From Megalopta genalis (taxonomy: Eukaryota; Arthropoda; Insecta; Hymenoptera; Halictidae): a stretch of 64,000 nucleotides of DNA. Both the position numbers and the translations under genes were made by a program. Below, in pieces: positions 1 to 12,616 of this stretch. The notes below the pieces were generated by a model. It was given only the letters and a program-made list of their open reading frames with translations. It was not told where the DNA came from and searched no databases. The stretch is from contig NW_027476336.1 of assembly GCF_051020955.1 (NCBI RefSeq), forward strand, positions 186,001 through 250,000. The letters are read 5' to 3'. Positions within the stretch are counted from its first letter, which is position 1. Each line of letters starts with the position of its first letter.

Positions 1-790
1 ATCCATGCGACACATATGATTTAGCATTCAAATCAATGCGATGTAGAAGGTTTAGCTTCAAATCCACGCGAAACAAATGACTTAGCTTCAAACACTTGGG
101 GTATAAGTGATATAGCTTCAAATGCAGACTAATCAAACGAGTTAGCCTCAAAATCCACGCGATATACATGATTTAGCTTCAAATACTTGCGATATAAGTG
201 ATGTAGGTTCAACTGCAGGCGAAACGAACGAGTTAGCTTGAAATCCATGCGAAACATATGATTTAGCTGCAAATCAATGTGATGTAGAAGGTTTAGCTTC
301 AATCATGCGATACACAAGATTTAGATTCATTTCAATGCGATGTAGATAGGTTCAGCTTCAAATCATGCGACACATATGATTTAGCTTCAAATACTTGCGA
401 TATAAGCGATATAGCTTCAAAAGCTGGAGGAACAAACGAGGAAGCTTCAATTCCATGCGAAACAAACGATTTAACTTCAAATCAATGCGAAGTAGAAGGC
501 TTAGCTTCAGATCCATACGATACACAAGATTTAGCTTCAAATCAATGCGATGTAGGTTCAGCTTCAAATCCATGCGATATAAGTGATATAGCTTCAAAAG
601 CAGGAGGAACAAACGAGGTAGCTTCAATTCCATGCGAAACAAATGATTTAGCTTCAAATCAATGCGAAGTGGAAGGCGTAGCTTCAATCCATGCGAAACA
701 CATGATTCAGCTTCATGTCAATGCGATTGTAGAAGGATTAGCTTCAAATCCATGCGAAACACATTATTTAGCTGCAAATCAGTGCGAAGT
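1..790. repeat. Indel-damaged copy of the 4,708-5,490 segment
   Basis: The monomer order and private variants match ~4,708-5,490 step by step, including a rare 27-bp monomer (GATGTAGGTTCAGC at ~550 and ~5,257) and the GCAGACTAATCAAACGAG monomer. This copy has extra or missing single bases the other lacks, for example TTAGCATTCA near 31, TTCAATCATGCG near 300, and a missing C near 361. The similarity ends near 790/5,491, where the two monomer orders diverge. The differences are mostly one-base indels rather than substitutions. Confidence 0.8.
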
Positions 791-3700
791 AGAAGGCTCG
801 GGTTCAAATCAATGCAATTCACAATGGTTCATTCTTCAAATACTTGTGAAAGACATGATTTAGCTTCAACTGCATGCGAAACACATGTTTTAGCTTCAAA
901 TCCATGCGAAACAAATGATTTAGCTTCAAATCAATGCGATGTAGTAGGTTTAGCTTCAATCCATGCGATACACATGATTTAGCTTCAAATAGTTGCGATA
1001 TAAGTGATATAGCTTCAAAAGTTGGAGGAACAAACGAGGTGGCTTCAATCCCATGCGAAACAATGATTTAGCTTCAAATCAATGCGAAGTAGAAGGCGTA
1101 GCTTCAAATCCATGTGAAACAAATGGTTTAGCTACAAATACTTGTGATATAGATTATTTAGCTACAACTGCATGCGAAACGAACGAGTTAGCTTCAAATC
1201 CATGGGAAACACACGATTTATATTCAAATCAATGCGATGTAGAAGGTTTGCTTCAAATCAATAAGAGGTAGATGGTTTAGCTTCAAATCAATACAATATA
1301 GAAGGTTTAGCTCAAATAAATGTGATGTAGAAGGCTTGGCTTCAAATCCATGCAAAACAAATGGTTTAACTACAAATACTTGTGATATACATTATTTAGA
1401 TACAACTGCATGCGAAACAAACGAGTTAACTTCAAATCCATGCGATACACATGATTAGCTTCAAATCAATGCGATGTAGAAGGTTTAGCTTCAAATCCAT
1501 GCCATACACAAGATTTTAGCTTCAAGTCAATGCGATGAAGTAGGTTTCAGCTTCAAATCCATGCGACACATATGATTTAGCTTCAAATACTTGCGATATA
1601 AGTGATATAGCTTTAAAGCTGTAGGAACAAACGAGGTAGCTTCAATTCCACGCGATACACATGATTCAGCTTCAAACACTTGCGATATAAGTGATGTAGA
1701 TTCAACTGCAAGCAAAACGAACGAGTTAGCTTCAAATCCATGCGAAACACATGATTCAGCTGCAAATCAATGCGATGTAGAAGGAATAGCTTCAAATCCA
1801 TGCGAAACACATTATTTAGCTGCAAATCAGTGCGAAGAGAAGGCTCGGGTTCAAATCAAATGCGATTCAAATGGTTCATCTTGAAATACTTGTGAAAGAC
1901 ATGATTTAGCTTCAACTGCATGCGCAAACAAATGATTTAGCTTCAAATCAATGCGATGTAGAAGGTTTAGGCAACAAATCCATGCGATACACATGATTCA
2001 GCTTCAAACACTTGCGATATAAGTGATGTATATTCAACTGCAAGCAAAACGAACGAGTTAGCTTCAAATCCATGCGAAACACATGATTCAGCTGCAAATC
2101 AATGCGATGTAGAAGGATTAGCTTCAAATCCATGCGAAACACATTATTTAGCTGCAAATCAGTGCGAAGTAGAAGGCTCGGGTTCAAATCAATGCAATTC
2201 AAATGGTACATCTTCAAATACTTTGTGAAAGACATGATTTAGCTTCAACTGCATGCGAAACACATGTTTTAGCTTCAAATCCATGCGAAACAAATGATTT
2301 AGCTTCAAATAGTTGCGATATAAGTGATATAGCTTCAAAAGTTGGAGGAACAAACGAGGTGGCTTCAATTCCATGCGAAACAAATGATTTAGCTTTCAAA
2401 TCAATGCGAAGTAGAAGGCGTAGCTTCAAATCCATGTGAAAAAAATGGTTTAGCTACAAATACTTGCTGATATAGATTATTAGCTACAACTGCATGCGAA
2501 ACGAACGAGTTAGCTTCAAATCCATGGGAAACACACGATTTTTCAAATCAATGCGATGTAGAAGGTTTGCTTCAAATCAATAAGAGGTAGATGGTTTAGC
2601 TTCAAATCAATACAATATAGAAGGTTTAGCCTCAAATAAATGTGATGTAGAAGGTTTAGCTTCAAATCCATACGACACACGTGATTTAGATTCAAATCAA
2701 TTCGAAGGACAAGGCTTAGATTCAAATCATGCGAAACAAATGATTTAGCTTCAAATGAATGCGAAGTAGAAGGCTTGCTTCAAATCCATGCAAAACAAAT
2801 GGTTTAACTACAAATACTTGTGATATACATTATTTAGATACAACTGCATGCGAAACAAACGAGTTACTTCAAATCCATGCGATACACATGATTTAGCTTC
2901 AAATCAATGCGATGTAGAAGGTTTAGCTTCAAATCCATGCCATACACAAGATTTAGCTTCAAGTCAATGCGATGAAGTAGGTTCAGCTTCAAATCCATGC
3001 GACACATATGATTTAGCTTCAAATACTTGCGATATAAGTGATATAGCTTCAAAAAGCTGTAGGAACAAACGAGGTAGCTTCAATTCCATGCGAGACACAT
3101 GATTTAGCTTCAAATCAATGCGATGTAGAAGGTTAGCTTCAAATCCAAACGAAACACATGTTTTAGCTTCAAATCAATTCGATGGGACAAGGCTTAGATT
3201 CAAATCCATGCGAAACAAATGCTTTAGCTTCAATCAATGCGAAGTAGAAGGCGTAGCTTCAAATCCATGCGAAACAAATGGTTTAGCGGGTACAAATACT
3301 TGTGATATACATTATTTAGCTACAACTGCTTGCGAAACTAACGAGTTAGCTTCAAATCTATGCGAAACACACGATTTATCTTCAAATCAATGCGATGTAG
3401 AAGGTTTAGCTTCAAATCAATAGAATATAGAAGGTTTAGCTTCAAATCAATGCGATGTAGAAGGTTTAGCTTCAAATCCATACGAAACACATGATTTAGC
3501 TTCAAATCAATTCGAAGGGCAAGGCTTAGATTCAAATCCATGCGAAACAAATGATTTAGCTTCAGATGAATGCGAAGTAGAAGGCACAGCTTCAAATCAT
3601 GCGGCACATATGATTTAGCTTTAAATACTTGCGATATAAGTGAAATAGTTTCAAATGGAGGCGAAACGAACGAGTTAGCTTCAAATCCATGCGAAACACA

Positions 3701-4707
3701 TGATTTATCTTCAAATCAAAGCGATGTAGAAGGTTTAGGTTCAAATCCATGCGATACACAAGATTTAGCTTCAAATGAATGCGATGTAGTAGGTTCAGCT
3801 TCAAATCCATGCGACACATATGATTTAGCTTCAAATACTTGCGATATAAGTGATATAGCTTCAAATGCTGTAGGAACAAACGAGGTAGCTTCAAATCCAT
3901 GCGAAAACACATGATTCAGCTGCAAATCAATGCGATGTAGAAGGTTTAGATACAAATCCATGCGAGACACATTATTTAGCTGCAAATCAGTGCGAAGTAG
4001 AAGGCTCGTGTTCAAATCAATGCGATTCAAATGGTTCATATTCAAATACTTGTGAAAGACATGATTTAGCTTCAACTGCATGCGAAACACATGATTTAGC
4101 TTCAAATCAATGCGATGTAGGAGGTTTTGCTTTAAATCCACGCGAAACAAATGATTTAGCTTCAAACACTTGGGGTATAAGTGATATAGCTTCAAATGCA
4201 GACTAATCAAACGAGTTAGCTTAAAAATCAACGCGATACACATGATTTATCTTCAAACACTTGCGATATAAGTGATGTAGATTCAACTGCAGGCAAAACG
4301 AACGAGTTAGCTTCAAATCCATGCGAAACACATGATATAGCTGCTAATCAATGTGATGTAGAAGGTTTAGCTTCAAATCCATGCGATACACAAGATTTAG
4401 CTTCAAATCAATGCGATGTAGAAGGTTCAGCTTCAAATCCATGCGACACATATGATTTAGCTTCAAATACTTGCGATATAAGTGATATAGCTTCAAAAGC
4501 TGGAGGAACAAACGAGGTAGCTTCAAATACATGCGAAACACTTGATTCAGCTGCAAATCGATGCGATGTAGAAGGTTTAGCTTCAAATCCATGCGATACA
4601 CATGATTTAGCTTCAAATCAATGCGATGTGGAAGGTTTAGCTTCAAATCCATGCGATACACAAGATTTAGCTTCAAATCAATGCGATGTAGTAGGTTCAG
4701 CTTCAAA
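791..4707. repeat. Mosaic satellite block with no clear single HOR period
   Basis: This block is assembled from segments that recur elsewhere. About 1,330-1,880 parallels ~5,590-6,150, and 2,770-3,100 parallels ~5,590-5,900 again. About 3,340-3,900 parallels ~14,240-14,800, and 3,900-4,340 parallels ~9,640-10,090 and ~11,930-12,350. Single-base indels are common up to ~3,600 (such as GATTTTAGC near 1,513 and GATGGGACAAGG near 3,181) and become rare after ~4,000. No gene-like sequence is seen; open frames here are short and repeat-derived. Confidence 0.8.
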
Positions 4708-7700
4708 TCCATGCGACACATATGATTTAGCTTCAAATCAATGCGATGTAGAAGGTTTAGCTTCAAATCCACGCGAAACAAATGACTTAGCTTCAAACAC
4801 TTGGGGTATAAGTGATATAGCTTCAAATGCAGACTAATCAAACGAGTTAGCCTCAAAATCCACGCGATATACATGATTTAGCTTCAAATACTTGCGATAT
4901 AAGTGATGTAGGTTCAACTGCAGGCGAAACGAACGAGTTAGCTTCAAATCCATGCGAAACATATGATTTAGCTGCAAATCAATGTGATGTAGTAGGTTTA
5001 GCTTCAAATCCATGCGATACACAAGATTTAGATTCATTTCAATGCGATGTAGAAGGTTCAGCTTCAAATCCATGCGACACATATGATTTAGCTTCAAATA
5101 CTTGCGATATAAGCGATATAGCTTCAAAAGCTGGAGGAACAAACGAGGAAGCTTCAATTCCATGCGAAACAAATGATTTAACTTCAAATCAATGCGAAGT
5201 AGAAGGCTTAGCTTCAGATCCATGCGATACACAAGATTTAGCTTCAAGTCAATGCGATGTAGGTTCAGCTTCAAATCCATGCGATATAAGTGATATAGCT
5301 TCAAAAGCAGGAGGAACAAACGAGGTAGCTTCAATTCCATGCGAAACAAATGATTTAGCTTCAAATCAATGCGAAGTGGAAGGCGTAGCTTCAAATCCAT
5401 GCGAAACACATGATTCAGCTTCAAGTCAATGCGATGTAGAAGGATTAGCTTCAAATCCATGCGAAAAACATTATTTAGCTGCAAATCAGTGCGAGACACG
5501 TGATTTAGATTCAAATCAATTCGAAGGACAAGGCTTAGATTCAAATCCATGCGAAACAAATGATTTAGCTTCAAATGAATGCGAAGTAGAAGGCTTGGCT
5601 TCAAATCCATGCAAAACAAATGGTTTAACTACAAATACTTGTGATATACATTATTTAGATACAACTGCATGCGAAACAAACGAGTTAACTTGAAATCCAT
5701 GCGATACACATGATTTAGATTCAAATCAATGCGATGTAGAAGGTTTAGCTTCAAATCCATGCCATGCACAAGATTTAGCTTCAAGTCAATGCGATGAAGT
5801 AGGTTCAGCTTCAAATCCATGCGACACATATGATTTAGCTTCAAATACTTGCGATATAAGTGATATATCTTTGAAAGCTGTAGGAACAAACGAGGTAGCT
5901 TCAATTCCACGCGATACACATGATTCAGCTTCAAACACTTGCGATATAAGTGATGTAGATTCAACTGCAAGCAAAACGAACGAGTTAGCTTCAAATCCAT
6001 GCGAAACACATGATTCAGCTGCAAATCAATGCGATGTAGAAGGATTAGCTTCAAATCCATGCGAAACACATTATTTAGCTGCAAATCAGTGCGAAGTAGA
6101 AGGCTCGGGTTCAAATCAATGCGATTCAAATGGTTCATCTTGAAATACTTGTGAAAGACATGATTTAGCTTCAACTGCATGCCAAACAAATGATTTAGCT
6201 TCAAATCAATGCGATGTAGAAAGTTTAGCAACAAATCCATGCGATACACATGATTTAGCTTCGAATACTTGCGATATAAGTGATATAGCTTCAAATACAG
6301 GCGAAACGAACGAGTTAGCTTCAAATCCATGCGAAGGACATGATTCAGCTGCAAATCAATGCGATGTAGAAGTTTTAGCTTCAAATCCACGCGATACACA
6401 TGATTTAGCTACAAATATTAGCGATATAAGTGATGTAGATTCAACTGCAGGCGAAACGAACGAGTTAGCTTCAAATCCATGCGAAACACATGATTTATCT
6501 GCAAATCAATGCGATGTAGAAGGTTTAGTTTCAAATCCATGCGATACACAAAATTTAGCTTCAAATCAATGCGATGTAGAAGGTTTAGCTTCAAATCCAT
6601 GCGATACACAAGATTTAGCTTCAAATCAATGCGATGTAGTATGTTCAGCTTCAAATCCATGCGACACATTCGATTTAGCTGCAAATACTTGCCATATAAG
6701 TGATATAGCTTCAAAAGCTGTAGGAACAAACGAGGTAGCTTCAATTCCATGCGAGAAACACGATTTAGCTTCAAATCAATGCGATGTAGAAGTTTTAGCT
6801 TCAAAACAATAAGAGGTAGAAGGTTTAGCTTCAAATCAATAGAATGTAGAAGGTTTAGCTTCAAATAAATGCGATGTAGAAGGTTTAGCTTCAAATCCAT
6901 ACGACACACATGATTTAGATTCAAATCAATTCGAAGGACAAGGCTCAGATTCAAATCCATGCGAAACAAATGATTTAGCTTCAAATGAATGCGAAGTAGA
7001 AGGCTTGGCTTCAAATCCATGCAAAACAATCGGTTTAACTACAAATACTTGTGATATACATTATTTAGCTACAACTGCATGCGAAACAAAAGAGTTAACT
7101 TCAAATCCATGCGATACACATGATTTAGCTTCAAATCAATGCGATGTAGAAGGTTTAGCTTCAAATCCATGCCATACACAAGATTTAGCTTCAAATCAAT
7201 GCGATGTAGTAGGTTCAGCTTCAAATCCATGCGACACATATGATTTAGCTTCAAATACTTGCGATATAAGTGATATAGCTTCAAAAGCTGTAGGAACAAA
7301 CGAGGTAGTTTCAATTCCATGCGAGACACATGATTTAGCTTCAAATCAATGCGATGTAGAAGCTTTAGCTTCAAATTCAAGCGTAACACATGAATTAGCT
7401 TCAAATACTTGCGATAAAAGTGATATAGCTACGAATACAGGCGAAACGATAGAGTTAGCTTCAAATTCATGCGAAACACATGACTCAGCTGCAAATCAAT
7501 ACAATGTAGAAGGTTTAGCTTCAAATCCATGAGAAACTCATTATTTAGCTGCAAATCAGTGCGAAGTAGAAGGATCGGGTTCAAATCAATGCAATTCAAA
7601 TGGTTCATCTTCAAATACTTGTGAAAGACATGATTTAGCTTCAACTGCATGCGAAACACATGATTTAGCTTCAAATACTAGCGATATAAGTGATGTAGAT

Positions 7701-10700
7701 TCAACTGCAGGCGAAACCAACGAGTTAGCTTCAAATCCATGCGAAACACATGATTTAGCTGCAAATCAATGCGACTCAAATGGTTCATCTTCAAATACTT
7801 GTGAAAGACATGATTTAGCTTCAAATCAATTCGAAGTACAATGCTTAGATTCAAATCCATGCGAAACAAACGATTTAGCTTCAAATGAATGCGAAGTAGA
7901 AGGCTTAGCTTCAAATCCATGCAAAACAAATGGTTTAGCTACCAATACTTGTGATATACATTATTTAGCTACAACTGCATGCGAAACGAACGAGTTAGCT
8001 TCAAATCCATGCGATACACATGATTTAGCTTCAAATCAATGCGATGTGAAAGGTTTAGCTTCAAATCCATGCGATACACAAGATTTAGCTTCAAATCAAT
8101 GCGATGTAGAAGGTTTAGCTTCAAATCCACGCGAATCAAATGATTTAGCTTCAAACACTTGGGGTATAAGTGATATAGCTTCAAATGCAGACTAAACAAA
8201 CGAGTTAGCTTCAAAATCCACGCGATACACATGATTTAGCTTCAATTACTTGCGATATAAGTGATGTAGGTTCAACTGCAGGCGAAACGAACCAGTTAGC
8301 TTCAAATCCATGCGAAACACATGATTTAGCTGCAAATCAATGTGATCTAGACGGTTTAGCTTCAAATCCATGCGATACACAAGATTTAGCTTCAAATCAA
8401 TGCGATGTAGAAGGTTCAGCTTCAAATCCATGCGACACATATGATTTAGCTTCAAATCAATGCGAAGTAGAAGGAGTAGCTTCAAATCCATGCAAAACAA
8501 ATGGTTTAGCTACGAATACTTGTGATATACATTATTTAGCTACAACTGCATGCGAAACTAACGAGTTAGCTTCAAATCCATGCGCGACACATGATTTAAC
8601 TTCTAATCAATGCGATGTAGAAGGTTTAGCTTCAAATCCACGCGAAACAAATGATTTAGCTTCAAACACTTGGGGTATAAGTGATATAGCTTCAAATGCA
8701 GACTAATCAAACGAGTTAGTTTCAAAATCCACGCGATACACATGATTTAGCTTCAAACACTTGCGATATAAGTGATGTAGATTCAACTGCATTCTAAACG
8801 AACGAGCTAGCTTCAATTCCATGCGAAACAAATGATTTAGCTTCAAATCAATGCGAAGTAGAAGGCGTAGCTTCAAATCCATGTGAAACAAATGGTTTAG
8901 CTACAAATACTTGTGATATAGATTATTTAGCTACAACTGCATGCGAAACTAACGAGTTAGCTTCAAATCCATGCGAAACACACGATTTATCTTCAAATCA
9001 ATGCGATGTAGAAGGTTTGCTTCAAATCAATAAGAGGTAGATGGTTTAGCTTCAAATCAATACAATATAGAAGGTTTAGCTTCAAATAAATGCGATGTAG
9101 AAGGTTTAGCTTCAAAACCATACGACACACATGATTTAGATTCAAATCAATTCGAAGGACAAGGCTTAGATTCAAATCCATGCGAAACAAATGATTTAGC
9201 TTCAATTGAATGCGAAGTAGAAGGCTTGGCTTCAAATCCATGCAAAACAAATGGTTTAACTACAAATACTTGTGATATACATTATTTAGCTACAACTGCA
9301 TGCGAAACAAACGTGTTAACTTCAAAACCATGCGATACACATGATTTATCTTCAAATCAATACGATGTAGAAGGTTTAGCTTCAAATCCATGCCATACAC
9401 AAGATTTAGCTTCAAGTCAATGCGATGTATTAGGTTCAGCTTCAAATCCATGCGACACATATGATTTAGCTTCAATTACTTGCGATATAAGTGATATAGC
9501 TTTAAAAGCTGTAGGAACAAACGAGGTAGCTTCAATTTCATGCGATACACATGATTTAGGTTCAAACACTAGCGATATAAGTGATGTAGATTCAACTGCA
9601 AGCAAAACGAACGAGTTAGCTTCAAATCCATACGAAACACATGATTCAGCTGCAAATCAATGCGATGTAGAAGGTTTAGCTACAAATCCATGCGAGACAC
9701 ATTATTTAGCTGCAAATCAGTGCGAAGTAGAAGGCTCGGGTTCAAATCAATTCGATTCAAATGGTTCATATTCAAATACTTGTGAAAGACATGATTTAGC
9801 TTCAACTGCATGCGAAACACATGATTGAGCTTCAAATCAATGCGATGTAGAAGGTTTTGCTTCAAATCCACGCGAAACAAATGATTTAGCTTCAAACACT
9901 TGGGGTATAAGTGATATAGCTTCAAATGCAGACTAATCAAACGAGTTAGCTTAAAAATCCTTGCGATACACATGATTTATCTTCAAACACTTGCGATATA
10001 AGTGATGTAGATTCAACTGCAGGCAAAACGAACGAGTTAGCTTCAAATCCATGCGAAACACATGATATAGCTGCTAATCAATGTGATGTAGAAGGTTTAG
10101 CTTCAAATCCATGCGATACACAAGATTTAGCTTCAAATCAATGCGATGTATTAGGTTCAGCTTCAAATCCATGCGACACATATGATTTAGCTTCAAATAC
10201 TTGCGATATAAGTGATATAGCTTCAAAAGCTGTAGGAACAAACGAGGTAGCTTCAATTCCATGCGAGACACATGATTTAGCTTCAAATCAATGCGATGTA
10301 GAAGGTTTAGCTTCATATCCAAGTGTAACACATGATTTAGCTTCAAATATTTGCGATATAAGTGATATAGCTTCGAATACAGGCGAAACGAACGAGTTAG
10401 CTTCAAATCCATGCGAAACACATGAATCAGCTGCAAATCAATGCAATGTAGAAGGTTTAGCTTCAAATCCATGCGAAACACATGATTTAGCTGCAAATCA
10501 ATGCGATGTAGAAGGTTTAGCTTCAAATCCATACGAAACACATGATTTAGCTTCAAATCAATTCGAAGGGCAAGGCTTAGATTCAAATCCATGCGAAACA
10601 AATGATTTAGCTTCAGATGAATGCGAAGTAGAAGGCTCAGCTTCAAATCCATGCGCCACATATGATTTAGCTTTAAATACTTGCGATATATGTGACATAG

Positions 10701-12583
10701 TTTCAAATGGAGGCGAAACGAACGAGTTAGCTTCAAATCCATGCGAAACACATGATTTAGCTGCAAATCAATGTGATGTAGAAGGTTTAGCTTCAAATCA
10801 ATGTGATGTAGAAGGTTCAGCTTCAAACCCATGCGACACATATGATTTAGCTTCAAATACTTGCGATATAAGTGATATAGCTTCAAAAGCTGGAGGAACA
10901 AACGAGGAGCCTTCAATTCCATGCGAAACAAATGATTTAGCTTCAAATCAATGCGAAGTAGAAGGCGTAGCTTCAAATCCATGCGAAACAAATGGTTTAG
11001 CTACAAATACTTGTGATATAGATTATTTAGCTACAACTGCATGCGAAACTAACGAGTTAGCATCAAATCCATGCGATACACATGATTTAGCTTCAAATCA
11101 ATGCGATGTGGAAGGTTTAGCTTCAAATCCATGCGATACACAAGATTTAGCTTCAAATGAATGCGATGTAGTAGGTTCAGCTTCAAATCCATGCGACACA
11201 TATGATTTAGCTTCAAATACTTGCGATATAAGTGATATAGCTTCAAAAGCTGTAGGAACAAACGAGGTAGCTTCAATTCCATGCGAGACACATGATTTAG
11301 CTTCAAATCAATGCGATGTAGAAGGTTTAGCTTCAAATACAAACGAAACACATGTTTTTGCTTCAAATCAATTCGAAGGACAAGGCTTAGATTCAAATCC
11401 ATGCGAAACAAATGCTTTAGCTTCAAATCAATGCGAAGTAGAAGGCGTAGCTTCAAATCCATGCGAAACAAATGGTTTAGCTACAAATACTTGTGATATA
11501 CATTATTGAGCTACAACTGCTTGCGAAACTAACGAGTTAGCTTCAAATCTATCCGAAACACACGATTTATCTTCAAATCAATGCGATGTAGAAGGTTTAG
11601 CTTCAAATCAATAAGAGGTAGAAGGTTTAGCTTCAAATCAATAGAATATATAAGGTTTAGCTTCAAATCAATGCGATGTAGAAGGTTTAGCTTCAAATCC
11701 ATACGAAACACATGATTTAGCTTCAAATCAATTCGAAGGGCAAGGCTTAGATTCAAATCCATGCGATACACAAGATTTAGCTTCAAATGAATGCGATGTA
11801 GTAGGTTCAGCTTCAAATCCATGCGACACATATGATTTAGCTTCAAATACTTGCGATATAAGTGATATAGCTTCAAAAGCTGTAGGAACAAACGAGGTAG
11901 CTTCAAATCCATGCGAAACACATGATTCAGCTGCAAATCAATGCGATGTAGAGGGTTTAGCTACAAATCCATGCGAGGCACATTATTTAGCTGCAAATCA
12001 GTGCGAAGTAGAAGGCTCGGGTTCAAATCAATTCGATTCAAATGGTTCATATTCAAATACTTGTGAAAGACATGATTTAGCTTCAACTGCATGCGAAACA
12101 CATGATTTAGCTTCAAATCAATGCGATGTAGAAGGTTTTGCTTCAAATCCACGCGAAACAAATGATTTAGCTTCAAACACTTGGGGTATAAGTGATATAG
12201 CTTCAAATGCAGACTAATCAAACGAGTTAGCTTAAAAATCCTCGCGATACACATGATTTATCTTCAAACACTTGCGATATAAGTGATGTAGATTCAACTG
12301 CAGGCAAAACGAACGAGTTAGCTTCAAATCCATGCGAAACACGCGATTTATCTTCAAATCTATGCGATGTAGAAGGTTTGCTTCAAATCAATAAGAGGTA
12401 GATGGTTTAGCTTCAAATCAATAGAATATAGAAGGTTTAGCTTCAAATCAATAGAATATAGAAGGTTTAGCTTCAAATAAATGCGATGTAGAAGGTTTAG
12501 CTTCAAATCCACACGACACACATGATTTAGATTCAAATCAATTCGAAGGACAAGGCATAGATTCAAATCCATGCGAAACAAAC
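4708..12583. repeat. Mosaic satellite block, clean monomer phase
   Basis: Over this block the 30-bp phase is held almost perfectly. A segment of about 400 bp carrying the AGACTAATCAAACGAG monomer and the TTAAAAATCC variant occurs at ~9,640-10,090 and again at ~11,930-12,350, about 2,281 bp apart. The part at ~8,040-8,729 reappears at 36,151-36,840 and 39,432-40,121. Open frames of up to 305 codons on the minus strand (10,074-10,991) are runs of the LKLN-type decapeptide and show no non-repeat sequence, so none is called as a gene. Confidence 0.85.
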
Positions 12584-12616
12584 GATTTAGCTTCAAATGA
12601 ATGCGAAGTAGAAGGC

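Noticed and set aside
395..586. Arg/Ser/Phe-rich short plus-frame peptides (MRCRRFSFKS type), also at many other places
   Set aside because: These are the second plus frame read through Q-type monomers, closed by TGA as soon as a CACATGAT tail appears. They are pure repeat by-products.
358..687. Short basic Leu-rich protein (109 codons, minus strand) as a small gene
   Set aside because: It is a run of the same LKLN-type decapeptides, and a longer version appears in the clean copy at 4,834-5,619; its ends are set by indels in the damaged copy.
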